NCBI RefSeq assembly: GCF_029852145.1
Contig: NC_079978.1
Location: 17,465,774 to 17,529,773, forward strand
Length of the DNA stretch: 64,000 nt
Origin: Microplitis mediator
Taxonomy: Eukaryota > Arthropoda > Insecta > Hymenoptera > Braconidae
Reading direction: 5' to 3'
Part shown: positions 47,261 through 59,485 of the stretch, one piece after another
How the letters are laid out: each line of letters opens with the position of its first letter
How positions within the stretch are numbered: position 1 is the stretch's first letter
Made by a program: the position numbers and the translations under genes
The notes under the pieces: model-generated
Databases searched by the model: none
Seen by the model: the letters and a program-made list of their open reading frames with translations, nothing else
What the model was told of the DNA's origin: nothing

Positions 47261-48275
47261 CACGGAAAGAGTATTATGGGAATTTTTGCTATGCATTATG
47301 GGAATGGTTCCCATAATGGTATGGGAATAGTACCTATGCTACTATAGGGATGGTTCCCATATATTATGGGAACCATTCCCATAATAGTATGAATTAGTTC
47401 CCATACCATTATGGGAATGGTTCCCATAATGGTATGGGAATCATTCCCATACTATTATGGGAATGGTTCCTATATTAGTATAGGAACTATTCCTATAATG
47501 TTATGGGAACTATTCCCATAATGTTATGGGAACCATCCCTATAATGTCATAAAATTTTTTTTTTTTGCACAATAGTGTAGAAATTTCCCAAAATTTGAAT
47601 TTTCTTGAATGTTTTGTGCTGACAAAAAATTCTTGTTAAAAATTTTAATGTTTTTTTGCCAAATACGATTTTTTTTTTTCAATGTTTGAATTTTTGTTTT
47701 TATGTTGAATAATATTTCTGTGTATTGTAGAAGTGATTACCACACTTCTTTAAAATAATTTTTTCATGATAATATGGGAACCATTCCCATAATATTATAG
47801 GAATGGTTCCTATAATAGTATGGGAACTATTCCCATAATATTATGGGAATGATTCCTATAATGGTATAGGAACCATTCCCATTGCATTATGGGAATCATT
47901 CCAATAATATTATGGGAATAGTTCCCATACTATTATAGGAACCATTCCCATAATATTATGGGAATGGTTCCTATAATTTATGGGAATGGTTGCTATAAAT
48001 TATAGGAACCATTCCCATAAATTATAGGAATGATTCCCATAATATTATAGAAAGTATTCCTATAAATTATAGGAACCATTCCTATAGTTATAGGAATCAT
48101 TCCTATAGTGTTATGGGTATCATTCCCATAATTATAGGAACTATTCCTATAATTATGGGAAACATTCCTATAATTATAGGAACCGCTCCCATAATTTATG
48201 GTCGTAGTTCCTATGATGGTATAGGAAAAAATTTCACAAAATTATGGGAACCGCTGCCATAATTTTCTTTCCGTG
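47261..48275. mobile_element. CACGGAAAGAGTATTATGGG element: ATGGGAACCATTCCCAT word array (TA target)
   Basis: Ends CACGGAAAGAGTATTATGG and CATAATTTTCTTTCCGTG, TA on each side (47259-47260, 48276-48277). About 45 blocks of TATGGGAATGGTTCCCATA-type palindromes fill both halves, separated by a plain AT-rich centre at 47550-47760. It appears to sit in a diverged relative (47092 onward, GCACGGAGAGAATATTATGATAACC, with GGTAACCATA words resuming after 48280) whose right end I cannot fix. Confidence 0.9.
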
Positions 48276-48277
48276 TA

Positions 48278-49584
48278 CTGTATGGTAACTGAATTTTGGT
48301 AATGATTACTATACTCATGGAAATAGTTCCCATGATCAGTCAGGAATAGATCCTATATTCACATTACAACGGTCACTAGGTGCGTACGGGAATAAACCCT
48401 ATATGTCATGGGAACCATTCCTATCATATTATGCTAATTGTAAATTGCGTTAAACAATTTTTCCTATTTTTTATATTACTAAAAAATAGATAGTTGGCGT
48501 TTGAAATAATTATTGTAATAAGATTCAGATTAAATATGTGGTTGGATATTTATTCAAAACTGATTTCGCACTATATAACTTTACACTGTTTTTTACAAAT
48601 TAATTGATCGGTATAACATGAATTTTGAATTGAGCAACTATGATTACAAACAATATAGTTGATAGGTATAAGAATAAGATGAGTGTATCAACAAAGGTGT
48701 AGAATCAAATGTAGGTATACGAATAAGTTAGGTGTATGAACAAAAATACGTGACCAGCTCTCTCGAGTGGTAATTCTCTACTAACTCTCTTAAGCAATTT
48801 TGTTAAGTTACTCCAAGTTCGGAAAAAGGGCTTTTTTCGTTGGGAGAGAAAATCGGCTTATGATTGGTGAAAAACCTCATGACGTGGAGAAGTAGGTAGC
48901 ACTAGTGGAGGTATAAGGTAATTGCAAAGTTTAGAAAAAATGGTACGGTCAAAGGTGAAATGGATGGGTGCTAAGAGGTAAGAGGCGAAGAAAGTATGAA
49001 TATTTTTAAGTTACAGTAATTCTTTTACCAGATGTCCGAGGACCTTCTATCTTTAAGTGCATTTATGGAGGGCCATAAAGCACTCGAAGAAATTTGTTAT
49101 TTCAAAAATATAGGGATTAAAGTAATAAAAAATGCGTATTAAAACGTTTCGAAAGGATGAAGCAAGAACGAAGCAAAGATAAAAAAAAGGTCGAGGCCTT
49201 GAAGTAACAATAACGGGCAAGAGTTTTAAAATACATATTGAACAAAAATTTAAAATATATTAAAAATCTAATATAAAATTGTAGTCTCAAACACTAATCG
49301 TTCCTATACCAACATAGTAACCGTTTTCATAGTATTATGGTAACTTCCGACTAGAAATTTCAGTTCGTTTTTTATTAGCTCCGGATTAGGCATACGGAAT
49401 TGCGATTTGGGCTTTAAAACTAGCTTATAAAAGAAAAGTAAAACCTATAATCAGCCTCATGATTTTTCATCCGCATAATTCAATTCCTATTAACAAAAAG
49501 TTATGCGAAAAATTTCTTATTGTTTGTATTCTTATCTATTTCAAAACAAAATCTTTGTACAGTTAATTTAAAAACGTTCTTGCG
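48278..49584. other. Intronic DNA
   Basis: 48280-48440 and 49305-49345 continue degenerate GGTAACCATA/TTCCCATA words. 48740-49200 is less AT-rich, with no coding signal. Confidence 0.4.
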
Positions 49585-50290
49585 TGAGCTCTTTGAGCTC
49601 AAAAATACTTTTGAGTGACGTTTTTTTCGAAAAAAAAAACGTTTTTCACCATTTTTTTTCCAACAATATCTCTCAAACGAATTGGCTAATTGAGACAGTT
49701 GAGGTGCAATCGACGTGTTTTATTGAGTTCTGAAGCTGATTAGATTTTGGAATTGATTTATCTAGTCGTTTTTGATAAATTTCAACAATACTAAAAATAA
49801 AATTTTTTTCAAATTCTTTCGACAATGGTTTCTCTTGAACAAACGAACCGATTTTGATTGTTGAGGTGACATTTGACGCGGCTTATAAAGATTTAGAGCC
49901 CAGTTGGTTTTGGAATTAATCCATCGAGCGCATTACAAGTTATCCAAAAAAACACATTTTTGAAAAAATTTTATTTTTTGAATATCTCTAATCGAGCCTT
50001 ACCGATCAAGCTCAATTTTTCACAGCTTTAAGAAATTGACAAGCCGCTTCGAATGCCACTGTGACGATCAAAATCGGTTCATACGTTCAAAAGTTACAGA
50101 TATTCACATACGTACGTACGTACGTACATACACGCATACATACACTCGGATATCATCTTGAAATTAGTCAGAATAGCTTCCTAGAACCTCAGAACGTCAA
50201 GATCTCTTAGAAATTCGATTTTCGAAAATCAGACCGAAACCAATATCTTCCCGAATTTTTGAAAATTTCTAATTTTCTTAGCGGGAAGTT
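49585..50290 (-). repeat. CTTCCCGCTAAGAAAATT interspersed repeat, copy C
   Basis: Minus-strand copy of 15459-16240. It ends at 50290 with the complement of ACTTCCCGCTAAG, contains TACGTACGTACGTACGTAC near 50110 and CGAACCGATTTTGAT phrases, and begins with GAGCTCTTTGAGCTC. Confidence 0.75.
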
Positions 50291-51983
50291 CAAAAAACAT
50301 ACGTTTGTAAACAGACAAAGGAGACCATAAAATTATTAGAGGTTATTTTTAAACAGTCAAAATATTTGAGTTGTTTGGTTAATCACAAGTAATTAAACAA
50401 ATTTCTTTTTAAAAGATCAATGATCATTTCTCACATTATAATATTTATTCTTATTATTATCATCCATGATGTGTATTAATCGTATATTGACATATATATG
50501 AATATATTGAAATTTAAAAATTACGATATTGCCGGATTTATTGTGACGAAAAAATCTAAGTCAAATTAATGTCTAATTAAGAAATTACATTTTTTACAAT
50601 AACTGTAGATAAATATTTTCGATAGTTAAAAAAAATATATAAATTATTCAAAAATTGTTGAGATATTTTCAAAAACCTAATAGCCTTGGAATTATATTTG
50701 AAACAGTAAGTCCTCATTTGACTCACAAGTCGCGCAAGAACGTCCTTAACTGAAGAGATTGCAATGAAACAAGCTCAACGAAATTGTTCAGTAAATTCAA
50801 AAGTGCTCGCAATTAAATTATATATAAGATCTAAAATTTCAAATTCGAAATTAATCCTGTGTCCTATCCAGGATAGAGAGACGTCATCTCTTTATGTAAA
50901 GTCGGCGTATAAATTAAAAACATACACCAACATGAGCACGAATTTCACTCTGAAACCTTTTTGAATGACATTAAATTTAATCTCATTGGCACTCATTTGC
51001 ACACGACTTCATTTTACCCAGAGCTGTATTATTGCTGCCATCGATCATTTATTTTACTTGCAAAGAGTAAAAATAATTTCTGTATTAACACGTCTAAAAA
51101 AAAAATATTTAAAAAATACACCACCAGGTGTTGGTTTTGTTTGATAAAGAAAGATTAGAAAAAAAAACAACCGGGCACCGAGCTATTGATCTTTATTAGT
51201 TAATCCATTGTCATTAAGCAAAAATGATGACAGTAGTGATATTTAATAGGGTTTTATTCTATAAAAATCTAAAGCTATATATAATAATAAAAAAAAATTT
51301 TCTCAGTTAATTGGGTCTTTAAAAAATTATAGTGCTTACACTGAGAAGAAAAAATTTTTTAGCCAACAACTGGTTGTCGAAAAAATCGTTAATTGAAGCA
51401 CTGTTTATTTAAAAAAATTCTGTTTCTTAAATTTGAAGGAATTTAAATATGCCGCTCAAAAATTTAATTCTCAAAGTGAATGTTCAGGCTTCGTTGAAGC
51501 AACGATGAGTAGCTTTGATAAAAAGTATATATTTATCTAGTTCAAATTTCAAAATATGTACCCTAGTCAAGAAATAGAACCTCATGTGAACCTCTATTGC
51601 TAAAACGGAAATAAGCACAACATAGAAGTTCAAATAAGTTCTTTGAAGTTCATTTTTTCGACCCGTGTAACGTTGAAATGATTAAATTACTCCATTAATT
51701 CAAATATTGTGGAGTTGACTAAGCTCTTAATAATGTTGGACGAACCACTGAAAAGTTATCAAATGAATATCGAAATAGGTTAAAATCAAAAGCAGCTTAT
51801 TTCTCATAACGACGTTGGTCAATGACAACAATCCGTAATGCCAACGACGGCGATTCTTTCGGAGAACTGTGTGTTGTTCAGTTTCCTGTATCTAAATGCC
51901 CACTAATGCCTACTAGCGTCCAGCCAACAATGACATCGCTCGTAGCGCAAAACTTTTTCTTAGTACATTAAATGTACTTTGTT
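50291..51983. other. Intronic DNA
   Basis: No gene. 50700-51150 is moderately complex with short frames only. 51360-51385 contains the palindrome-like AGCCAACAACTGGTTGTCG. 51800-51960 is less AT-rich and unrecognised. Confidence 0.45.
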
Positions 51984-52048
51984 AAAGGAGCAATTTCATG
52001 CTGATACCCGACACTGGTTTTGAGCGTCAAAGTCGGTCACATGGTATA

Positions 52049-52939
52049 CCCGGGTCAAAAAATTAGATCTGTTTTTAAATAAATGATAAATTCAAATATT
52101 CTTTCTTGAATTTAAGTTTATAAATCGTATTTATTTTATATAAGAATTTAATCTGTTTTTGCCTGTACTATTCCTTATCTAGGCCAATATCAGACTTATT
52201 TTTGTATGATAATTAGTCTGTTTTAAATCGCGTTTAGACTAAAAACAGACTTTTTAATTATAATTCATGGTCTGTGTTCAATTGTTTTTAAGGTCAAAAA
52301 CAGACTTTATTTACTATAATTTTTAGTCTGTTTTTAATCGCTGTTGGATCAAAAACAGGACTTTTTACAAATATAAATAATAATAATAATAATACAGATT
52401 CATAAATTTATTTTAATTTTCTTGATATTTAAAACATGCTAATGCGCTTCCGTAATAAGATGTCACAAGAATTTTGATGGTTTCTAATGCCAAAATATTT
52501 TCGATTCTATCCAGTTAATAAGGAAAATTTCTTGACATTTAAGAGTTATTTTATTACTTTTATTCAATACTATAAATATTCAGTCAAGACAACTAAAATA
52601 TAAAGCTGTCAAACTTTCATTAACTGTCGACATTTTTAAACAAAGAACACTAAATAAATAGTAAACAAAACATAATCAATTCTGTAACTTAATATATTTT
52701 TTATAAATATTGCCCATAAATAAAAATATTACAAGTCCATGATTTAATCTAGTTTAGTCCTTGCAAATTTTCAGAACTAAAATTTTTTAAAGTTCAAGAA
52801 TTAATCTAGTTTTGTCTGCCCGTAACGCAATTGTTTTTTAAAACAACAGATCAAAAACAGCTTAAAATTTTTATAAAAGATCATAAACAGATCAAATAGT
52901 CCAATTAGACTCAAATCAGATCAAATTTTTCGACCCGGG
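52049..52939. mobile_element. CCCGGGTCAAAAAATT family element, copy 1 (target TA)
   Basis: Ends CCCGGGTCAAAAAATTAGATC and GATCAAATTTTTCGACCCGGG, TA on each side (52047-52048, 52940-52941). The empty site is readable in the opposite arm of the host foldback (GGTATAGTTT). Words TAGTCTGTTTTTAATC recur inside. The related copy, inverted, is 62378-63686. Confidence 0.9.
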
Positions 52940-53104
52940 TAGTTTTCACAATACTGCCATCTAGGAAAATTCTAGCGTCAAAATTGTTTACTTCTGACGC
53001 TCGAATTGTTTATGCTTGACGCTGAATCAATGAAATTAAACTCGATGATAATCGAAGTAATATTAAGATATAGAAGTATAGAAATAATAAGACGATATAG
53101 AAGA

Positions 53105-53780
53105 CCCGTGAAAAAATCTTCTGATCAGACTATATCAGGCCTGATATGGAAATTGGCCATATCAGACTATATATGCTTTGATATAAGTATATCAGACTAT
53201 ATATCAGACCAAATTTATTTAAAAAAAATATGTAAAAAATAAATATCAATAAATTTTTATTGTGTATAAAAAAATCTATCGTGTTCAACTTTCATGACAC
53301 ATCTTTTCGAATACAATTTGAGGTAACTTGATATTTTTAACCTCTATAAAGGCTTATCAATTTATATCAAGTCTGATCAGGATTTTTATTCACAGGTATA
53401 TCAATTTATATATATATATATATCAGACTATATAAAGTCATATCAAGTTATATCAAGCCTGATCAGGGATTTTTTTTTTAAGTATATCAAAGTATATATA
53501 ACTTTATAAGGTTATATCAGGCCATATCAGGACCTATTAGAAATAAATATAACATTATATATGAGCTTATCAAGTTATATCAAGTCTGATATAGACATAT
53601 CAAATTGATAAGGCTTGATCTGGCCTGATATGGCCAATTTTCATATCAGGCCAGATCAGGACCTATCAAAAATCAAATATGGACATATCAGATCATATCA
53701 GGCCAGATATGAATATATAAAAAATTTTGATATGGCCTTATCAGCTCATATCAAGCCTGATCAGAATATTTTTTCACGGG
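53105..53780. mobile_element. CCCGTGAAAAAAT palindrome-word element, copy 2 (target GA)
   Basis: Ends CCCGTGAAAAAATCTTCTG and CAGAATATTTTTTCACGGG, GA on each side (53103-53104, 53781-53782). It is nearly identical to 11283-11956, differing by scattered bases and two extra bases in a TATATA run. The frame over its right end is a repeat artefact present in both copies. Confidence 0.92.
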
Positions 53781-54029
53781 GATACAGAAGTAATATTAAA
53801 ACCTTTAAAGTCGTGTTTATTTACAACAATTGAAACAGATACTTGTTGAACAAGTCATGGTTTGAATAGAAGTAAAACTATAAAAATTCGTTACAATTCT
53901 AAGTACTTCTTTCGACACTTATTTAAATTGACAGATTTTGTCTAGATGGCAGTTTTGTCGAAACTATACCACGTGGCCGAATTTGACTTTGAAGCGTCAG
54001 CATAAAATTGCACCTTTCAATTTGAAATA

Positions 54030-54170
54030 GTGAAAATATAGTTACTATTCACTGTTTCCAAGTGAAAAATATGGTACTAATTTAAATAGCGGTATACTTT
54101 TCACTGGCAATAATAAGTGACTATTCACTGCCAAATAATGATTTTCACTAATTCATTTTTAGAGAGTAGA
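54030..54170. repeat. Array of TTCACTG/CAGTGAA words
   Basis: TAGTGAAAATATAGTTACTATTCACTG and similar words in both orientations over 140 bases. A small relative of the palindrome-word elements; its ends are not defined. Confidence 0.5.
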
Positions 54171-55947
54171 TCCATTTCATTGTAGCTAAGCAAATTAGTG
54201 AAAAATTTTTAAGCGAAAGTAAAACGCCATTAATATTCCGGATTTTGAATATGTTCTATAGTAAAAACTTTTATATTTTTTTACGTAAATGGTTGATATA
54301 TTTTCCTTTTTCATAAAATACTTTATGAACGTAGTGTTTATTTATTTAGTCATCCTTTTATTTTTTAAAAAAATTCTATATTCAATAAAAATTGAAACAA
54401 TAAAAAAAAAAAAGGTATTATGCTCGATTGATTCTTTTTGTATAAATAGCAGTTACTAAAAGTGAAACAAAAGAAATTAAAAATAGACATACGGCGGAAG
54501 CGCTGTAGATTCCCGAAGAGTTGGGGGCGGATTCATTTTACTCCTTTGATGGTGAAAGAATTCTCGGAAGTACCGTCAAACTAAAAATACTTAAAATAAG
54601 ATGCTGGAGTAATAGAAACAAACTCAACCATTTTCATGCTAATATTCACAAAGTAACGACATTTTTAACGAAATTCATTTTTTACAAAATACTAGAGAAA
54701 TTAATGTAATTAAAAATTTCTCACCGCTATCATAAATATTTTATTTAATATCTACTCATTTTATTATTTTCTCTTCTTAATATGAAATTTGTTTATATTT
54801 TTTTCTTTCTTATATTTGAATATGCACCTCATTCATTTATAAATCACTGAAACTGACGTTTTACAATATTGATATTTTTTTTTTTTTCGATTTTATAAAA
54901 CATAAAAGCTTGTGCTTAATCGATCCTGTAAATTACATTAAGCTTGCTTAAAAGAAACGTCTAAAATTTCCGCCTATTATCTGGTAATAATTATACCCTT
55001 AAGCCGTACGTGCTTGCTGCTACACAACTACCTTTGCTTCTTTGATAATCCTTTTATAATTTACGCATTTAATTAAATATATCATATTTAAATTATTATT
55101 TTTCTTTTTTAAAATAATTAGAAAATATAATTAAAACTACAAAGAAATTGTTATATATTTATAATTTCTTGATTTTTGATGACATTAAATTTTTTTTTTT
55201 TTCGTGATTTTTTCTAGTTGATCTACATTACAGTATTAATTGTTACTTTTTTTGAAAGATACAAACTATATTTTAGTTACAAAACCAAAACATAATTAAA
55301 TATTAAAAAAAAAAAAATGTTGGAAAATCCAAAAGTGCACACCTCAATCGCTCATTTTATTTTTAATCATTACTTTTATTTTATAATATTAGTTTATCTT
55401 TTTTTTTTATTACTATTTTTTATTCAACTTATAAATTATCCGTTTGATTTTTATATTTCTTATTTTCAGTTTCAGATTTTTTTATTAACATTCTTTTTAA
55501 ATATTCCTCCTTTTTGTCTTAGATGTCGCTCTTTTTTTCAATCCTACTGAATTGCTAGTGCTGCCACCAGTAGTTGATGGAGAGAAAGAATGATAAAAAT
55601 AATAACAACAGTAAAAATAAATATGGCAGCTAAATTTTTCGTGAATAATCAGTTTTACGTTTTTAATTATTTATAATTAAACTAAAAAGATTTAGATAGT
55701 GATTTTTCGTAGGGTTCTTGTGATGAAAAGTACAAAGATAATAAAAAGAAAGTTAGGCCGATTAATTGTTTCTATCGAGAGTTATCGTGTTTATGAAGTT
55801 TCATACGTAACAATAGATAGCACTGGTTTCTTGAGTTAAAATAATTTATTTAAAACTTTTGAAATAACGAATCGACTTAAGATTAGGTTTAAATTGTTCC
55901 TTAATAAATTCTCTCTGCTAGTATACAATTAGACCTATTTTGGTGTA
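54171..55947. other. AT-rich intronic DNA
   Basis: 55317-55400 (TTGGAAAATCCAAAAGTGCAC, then ACCTCAATCGCTCA) is the start of an interspersed repeat also seen at 8795 and 23550. No gene. Confidence 0.5.
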
Positions 55948-57345
55948 ACCCAGTGAACACATGACCTTATTTTGACGTCATACGTAGGTCATAGCAATGT
56001 CACGATATCTGATGTAAATTTGATGTCAATCTGACGTTCTACATGACTTTAATATGATGTAAAGCTTGTGACATCATATTGATGTAAGCATGACTCGTGT
56101 ACGACGTCACAGTTATGACTTATGTATTACGTACGTTTGACATAGAATCTACATCACATTGTTATGTAGTAATAAAGTCATTATCCGTATATCATAATGA
56201 CGTAATTTTAAAATCATACATTTATGTCAGTAGCAAAGTCACGGTTATACGTAATATGGATGTCACTCTTAAATCATATCTTTACATCAGTGACAAGTCA
56301 GTATTTTACGCAATGCTGATGTAATTTCCGAGTCATAGTTTTTATCATCTATTTATTGAAATAAAACAATCATAGAATAAATTTTCAAATATGTGTAAAA
56401 GTGTAAAAATAACAACTAAACGTCGAACATTTTTGGGGTCAAAGTAATCGATAAACTCGATAATAGATCATTCAGACGTTTTAGATTAAAACATTAGCGT
56501 GAGCATAAAAAAATTAACTTTATTTTTTTAAATGATATATTGAAAATATCATTTAGGATGACAAAGGAAATGTAACGACAGTTTGAACTCTTTTGCTATT
56601 ATGATTTAAAAATTTAGTATCACAATTTTTCAATCGATTAAATTTCATACGATTTTATGAAATTATTTAATGTTCCGCAAAATTTTATATAAGATTTTTT
56701 AAATTTCACATCACAACAAAAAATTAAAAAATTTGATGAAACTTAATGAAATTTCATACAATTATCATCGAGGCCGACAAATATTGCTTCTATAAAATTT
56801 CGTATCAGTTCATGGAGTTTTTTAAATTTTGTAAAAATCCATCACGAAAACTTATTAACTCTGTCTTTTCCGGCATTTTACTCTAAATACATCAATTAAG
56901 CACGAGATTTGAACTCTCGTGATGTGGCCCAGTGAGCAACGTTCAGGACTACCAGTCAAGAGGAGCCGTGTTCGAACCCAGCAGACGCCCAGGATTTTTT
57001 CATCATTTAACGTTATCTAATCTTGTTTCAGAATTCGCAATGCGTTCGCGCGGTAATAATCAAATCAAAAAATTCGGTATTTCATTTTATTTTTTTATTT
57101 TTCAAAATATTTTTTCCGAATTGATAATTTTGACATCACCCATATGTCATATTGACGTCATAGAAGGTCAGACAGACATCACATTTACATCATGCATACG
57201 TCATTAGTTTTACATCATAACCTTACGTAAAAAAGTGTGAAATAATGAGTCACACCTGACTCATTCGTGACTTATATCTTACGTAAATGATGACATAGCG
57301 TAACGTCACTCTGACGTCAAATTTACGTCAATGTGTTTACTGGGT
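55948..57345. mobile_element. ACCCAGTGAACACATGAC element with ACGTCA word arrays
   Basis: Ends ACCCAGTGAACACATGACC and CAATGTGTTTACTGGGT. Blocks of GACGTCATA, TTACGTCA and GATGTAAA in both orientations fill 55970-56340 and 57130-57335. The centre is plain and carries a tRNA-like segment (56918-56993). No target duplication is certain. Confidence 0.8.
56918..56993 (+). ncRNA. tRNA-like segment inside ACCCAGTG element
   Basis: GATGTGGCCCAGTGAGCAAC resembles an A box and GTGTTCGAACCCA a B box, 40 bases apart. No acceptor stem pairs. Likely a SINE-like internal promoter relic. Confidence 0.4.
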
Positions 57346-58097
57346 AATTAAAAGAGTGAAGAAATATTTTTGTGTGAGTAAAATAGTCGAAAAAAAACAC
57401 CGTTCATAAAGCACTCTCAACGCTTCGCGCTTGAGGTGTGCAAAATCATTTTTCATGTTTGAAACTCATCCAATTATAACTAGCAGACGATTTTGAGCAA
57501 AAACAGTCATTTTGCTCCGTGTGAGTATAAAATTGGCAAGCAATTGATTTTTCCAAAAGTATTTATTTTAGTCATTTTCTTGTTTTTTGTTGAACTGAGA
57601 TAATGAAGAAACTTCATCAAACATTGTAACTCAAGTATGATTGCTCGTTCGATTTGTTAGCAAGATTACCGAGTCTCCATTAATGATTATTTTCATTACA
57701 TTATTCAGTCTAATATGAGAATTTCTTTCATCTCTGAGAGACGTAGATGTTGATTTAGATGGTTAGAATTTTAATTTAATGATTAGAATAAGCTCATTTC
57801 AATTGATAATGAATCAGAGTTTACCATATTAAATCTAGAACATTTTCCGTCTTGAAATACAAAACTCATGAAATAATATAACAAATGATAATATTTATTG
57901 AATTAAATAAATATACTTTATTTTCCCGGTCTGTTAATAAAATGATTTAATTTTCTCAACGAAAACAATAATGATAATAATAATAACTTATTTATGAATA
58001 ATGTTCTCAAATTTAAATACATAGTTACAAATAACATCTAGAATTCCATTTCAGAAATGTAAGTTATTAAAAAAATTTTTTTTTCAAAGCGAATAAC
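57346..58097. other. AT-rich intronic DNA
   Basis: CTCAACGCTTCGCGCTTGAGG at 57417 forms a small hairpin also seen, diverged, near 24208. No gene. Confidence 0.5.
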
Positions 58098-58099
58098 TA

Positions 58100-58438
58100 C
58101 ACGGAATAAAAATAATCGGTAGCAGCTACCGATTATTTTTCGGTAGCTGCTACCGAACTCAATGGGTAACGGCTACTGATTATTTCGGTAACAGCTACCG
58201 ATTATTTTGGTAACAGCTACCGATTGTTTCGGTAGCCATTACCGATTAATTTTCGGTAGCTATTACCGATTTTTTTGGTATCGGTTACGTACACATATAC
58301 AAGCACTCACACACACACGCGTACTCAGACGCACACACGCACTTGCACACATAGGAGTGCACACATGCACACACATGTACACACATGCACGGACACTCAC
58401 GTGCGCACGCACACGCACACTCGTACATACATCCCGTG
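58100..58438. mobile_element. CACGGAATAAAAATAATCGG element: CGGTAGCTGCTACCG words (TA target)
   Basis: Starts CACGGAATAAAAATAATCGG and ends ATCCCGTG with TA on each side (58098-58099, 58439-58440). The left half is an array of CGGTAGCAGCTACCGATTATT palindromes. The right half (58285-58420) is an imperfect CA/CGCA repeat. The match between the ends is short. Confidence 0.65.
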
Positions 58439-58440
58439 TA

Positions 58441-58768
58441 ACATCCCTCAGAAATAGTTTTTTTTTTTGATTATTTATCTTCGATATTTATTTACCCAAC
58501 AAAGTTTTTCGACTTTTGAAATTACCTTTCGATTTTCCAATTTCTACAAAACCCTTATTCTGGAAACAGGTGCACTTTCATCAAGTTTTTTTTCTGCTAT
58601 CTTTCTTTTTATAGTTTCATTTATTTTTCGCTTTACAAGCTGTCTATTTAGTCTTTATCTCCTTTCGCCTCTTTCTCTTGTTCTTTCTTCGATCAGAAAA
58701 ATAGTCGTCTCTTGTCTCATTTGCGTTAACATTCTAAATTCTCGTGGTACCGATAAAATCGAGATTGC
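58441..58768. other. Intronic DNA, T-rich
   Basis: Pyrimidine-rich, with a 101-codon plus frame from low-complexity TTT codons. Not called as a gene. Confidence 0.5.
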
Positions 58769-59023
58769 TTAAGGGGTTAGGGGTAGTCAGAATTTTCAAA
58801 AAATCGATTTTTTTTTTTTTGCATTTTCTTAAAGTATAATATTTTTAAAATATTGTGTGAAAATTTGAAGTGAATCCGACAAATTCTTTTCGAGTTATTT
58901 AACAATGACCAAAGGACGCTCGGGTGCTACGTGGCATTCGAGAGCAGGTAGCTAGAAACAGCTGCAAGCAACCGACCTTTCGGGTTTCATTGCCATGAAT
59001 ATCTCCCCATTTTAATGTATGTA

Positions 59024-59025
<2 letters not shown>

Positions 59026-59117
<92 letters not shown>
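59026..59117. repeat. (AT)n microsatellite
   Basis: About 90 bases of uninterrupted AT dinucleotide inside the transposon. Confidence 0.97.
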
Positions 59118-59120
<3 letters not shown>

Positions 59121-59260
59121 CCTTCTACATATATTCACAATTTGTAGGTAGTACAAGAACTGAAAAATAATTTTTGGTTGCCAGTATACCTGTAGTCGTT
59201 GCACTGATCAGTCGATAGTTTTGTGATAAATTATTTCTCAAGTGAATTAAATTATTAACC

Positions 59261-59485
59261 ATGGGACGTGATTCTAGAAAGGTTTCAAGAGAACTTCGGA
59301 GTTCTGAAAAAATTAATAAGTCGCGTTCAGTCAAAAGAAAGAATGTTTTTAATCCGAAAACAGCCGAAAGTGATGAAAGTATTCAGAGTACATCTTCTAA
59401 AAAATTAAAACAAAACACTGAAGATGATGTACCTGAAGACAGCAGTACTGAATTTCGAATAATAAATTTGATGAAATTCGAGTGA
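59261..59485 (+). pseudogene. Transposase N-terminal remnant
   Basis: Seventy-four codons starting MGRDSRKVSRELRSSEK, very basic, then a Ser/Glu-rich stretch (SDESIQSTSSKKLKQ), ending in a stop at 59485. It reads as the native start of the transposase, with a nuclear-localisation-like basic N-terminus. The junction with the C-terminal part, near 59455-59490, is out of frame and has lost the central catalytic region. Confidence 0.6.

Larger units (their letters stand above)
51984..54017. mobile_element. Foldback host element carrying two later insertions
   Basis: The left arm AAAGGAGCAATTTCATGCTGA, then GAGCGTCAAAGTCGG and CACATGGTATA, pairs with the right arm ending CAGCATAAAATTGCACCTTT. The left arm continues after the insertion 52049-52939 (GTTTTCACAATACTGCCATCTAG) and pairs with CTAGATGGCAGTTTTGTCGAAAC at 53942. 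The centre holds 53105-53780. Confidence 0.75.

Noticed and set aside
58207..58470. Plus frames rich in THTHTR
   Set aside because: Translation of a CA-rich simple repeat at the right half of a transposon.
58899..59204. 101-codon minus frame with IYIYIY run
   Set aside because: Translation of the (AT)n microsatellite.
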